In this document: one piece after another, positions 5,669-6,309 of the stretch | How positions within the stretch are numbered: position 1 is the stretch's first letter | Layout: the number at the start of each line of letters is the position of its first letter | DNA from: Fervidobacterium sp. | Lineage (GTDB): Bacteria; Thermotogota; Thermotogae; Thermotogales; Fervidobacteriaceae | Direction: 5' to 3' | Assembly: GCA_003522805.1 (NCBI GenBank) | Contig: DPIB01000187.1 | Location: 1 to 6,309, forward strand | DNA length: 6,309 nucleotides | Made by a program: the position numbers and the translations under genes | Notes under the pieces: generated by a model | The model's database searches: none | Told to the model about the DNA's origin: nothing | Seen by the model: only the letters and a program-made list of their open reading frames with translations

Positions 5669-6309
5669 TGATAAGATTAAAGACAAAAAATGAAATTGAA
5701 AAGATGAAAATTGCTGGGCGCGTTGTAGCCATGATACTCCAAGAAGCAGCAAAGTACATGAAAATTGGAGCAAGTGCCTTTGATGTAGAACTATTAGCAG
5801 AAAAGATACTCAGCGAAAATGGATGTAAACCTGCATTCAAAGGGTATAATGGCTACCCGTACATAACGAACGTTTCCGTGAACGAAGAAGTCATACATGG
5901 ATTCCCAATCAAGCAAAAGATTTTCAAGAACGGTGACATCGTTTCGCTAGATGTAGGTGCGATTTACGATGGCTATTACGGTGATGGTGCATACACTTAC
6001 ATAGTTGGGGAAACGGATGAGCGTGGAAAAAAGCTCGTAAGTACAACGCAAGAAGCATTAATGGAAGCAATCAAAATAATAAAGCCAGGCATAAAACTCG
6101 GTGATATTTCATATACTGTACAACGGTATGTCGAAGAAAAAGGATTTGGAATAGTCAGAGATTTCGTAGGTCATGGTGTAGGAGCATCTTTGCACGAAGA
6201 CCCACAAGTACCGAATTATGGAAGGCCTGGAACAGGTGTCACACTGAGAAAGGGAATGACAATTGCGATAGAACCCATGGTTACTGAAGGCGGCTGGCAC
6301 GTAGAAATA
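5668..6309 (+). CDS. map: Methionine aminopeptidase type I (3' end outside window)
   Basis: The first 214 residues are present; roughly 35-40 more are expected. The enzyme removes the initiator methionine from new proteins after deformylation, using a dinuclear metal centre in a pita-bread fold. MIRLKTKNEIEKMKIAGRVVA is a typical type I start. Four of the five metal ligands are visible: Asp95 (SLDVGA), Asp106 (YYGDGA), His169 (VGHGVG) and Glu202 (IEPM), equivalent to E. coli D97, D108, H171 and E204; the last Glu falls beyond the edge. The substrate-side histidines His77 (VIHGFP) and His176 (LHEDP) are also present. The N-terminus lacks the zinc-finger or SH3-binding extension seen in some bacteria. 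The ATG overlaps the adk stop (TAATG) and lacks a strong Shine-Dalgarno; GGGTGG at 5650-5655 is 12 nt away, so translation is probably coupled to adk. Confidence 0.96.
   Translation, partial: MIRLKTKNEIEKMKIAGRVVAMILQEAAKYMKIGASAFDVELLAEKILSENGCKPAFKGYNGYPYITNVSVNEEVIHGFPIKQKIFKNGDIVSLDVGAIYDGYYGDGAYTYIVGETDERGKKLVSTTQEALMEAIKIIKPGIKLGDISYTVQRYVEEKGFGIVRDFVGHGVGASLHEDPQVPNYGRPGTGVTLRKGMTIAIEPMVTEGGWHVEI

Noticed and set aside
1..6309. CRISPR arrays, insertion sequences, tRNAs, rRNAs, phage or defence genes.
   Set aside because: Almost every base is accounted for by conserved housekeeping genes in standard order; no direct-repeat array, terminal inverted repeats or foreign-looking gene is seen.

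Overview
The window is a stretch of bacterial chromosome made up almost entirely of a conserved housekeeping gene cluster, the distal S10/spc ribosomal-protein region. Twelve genes lie on the + strand and none on the - strand. In order they are rplX (L24), rplE (L5), rpsN (zinc-type S14), rpsH (S8), rplF (L6), rplR (L18), rpsE (S5), rpmD (L30), rplO (L15), secY, adk and the 5' part of map, which runs off the right edge. This is the textbook bacterial order; infA, rpmJ, rpsM, rpsK, rpsD, rpoA and rplQ would be expected to the right, and rplN/rpsQ to the left.

The probable source is a thermophilic bacterium of the Thermotogota, with a Fervidobacterium-like member of the Thermotogales as my best guess. 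This is inference, based on overall protein resemblance, a moderately A+T-rich, purine-rich coding strand (about 40% G+C by eye), heavy use of AGA/AGG for Arg and ATA for Ile, strong Shine-Dalgarno sequences, and Cys4 metal sites in L24, S14 and adenylate kinase. The genus is not certain; a 16S or whole-protein comparison would settle it.

Layout: positions 1-3672 encode nine ribosomal proteins separated by only 2 to 24 nt, each with a good purine-rich ribosome binding site, often overlapping the stop codon or 3' end of the preceding gene. Positions 3675-4961 encode the SecY translocon channel, starting 2 nt after the rplO stop. The only notable intergenic gap, 53 nt at 4962-5014, precedes adk (5015-5668). 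The map start codon overlaps the adk stop by one base (TAATG). No terminator, convincing promoter, RNA gene, repeat array or mobile element is visible, so the stretch is probably one co-transcribed unit whose promoter lies upstream of the window.

Functionally the unit couples ribosome assembly (5S RNP proteins L5 and L18; early or core proteins L24, S8, L15; decoding-site protein S5; head protein S14) with membrane protein export (SecY), adenylate balance (Adk) and N-terminal methionine removal from new proteins (Map). I found no undescribed system. The points worth a second look are modest: a probable zinc ribbon appended to L24, three tetracysteine proteins in one operon, two GTG-start genes whose Shine-Dalgarno contains an in-frame GTG that can mislead start calling, and the leaderless-looking map start.
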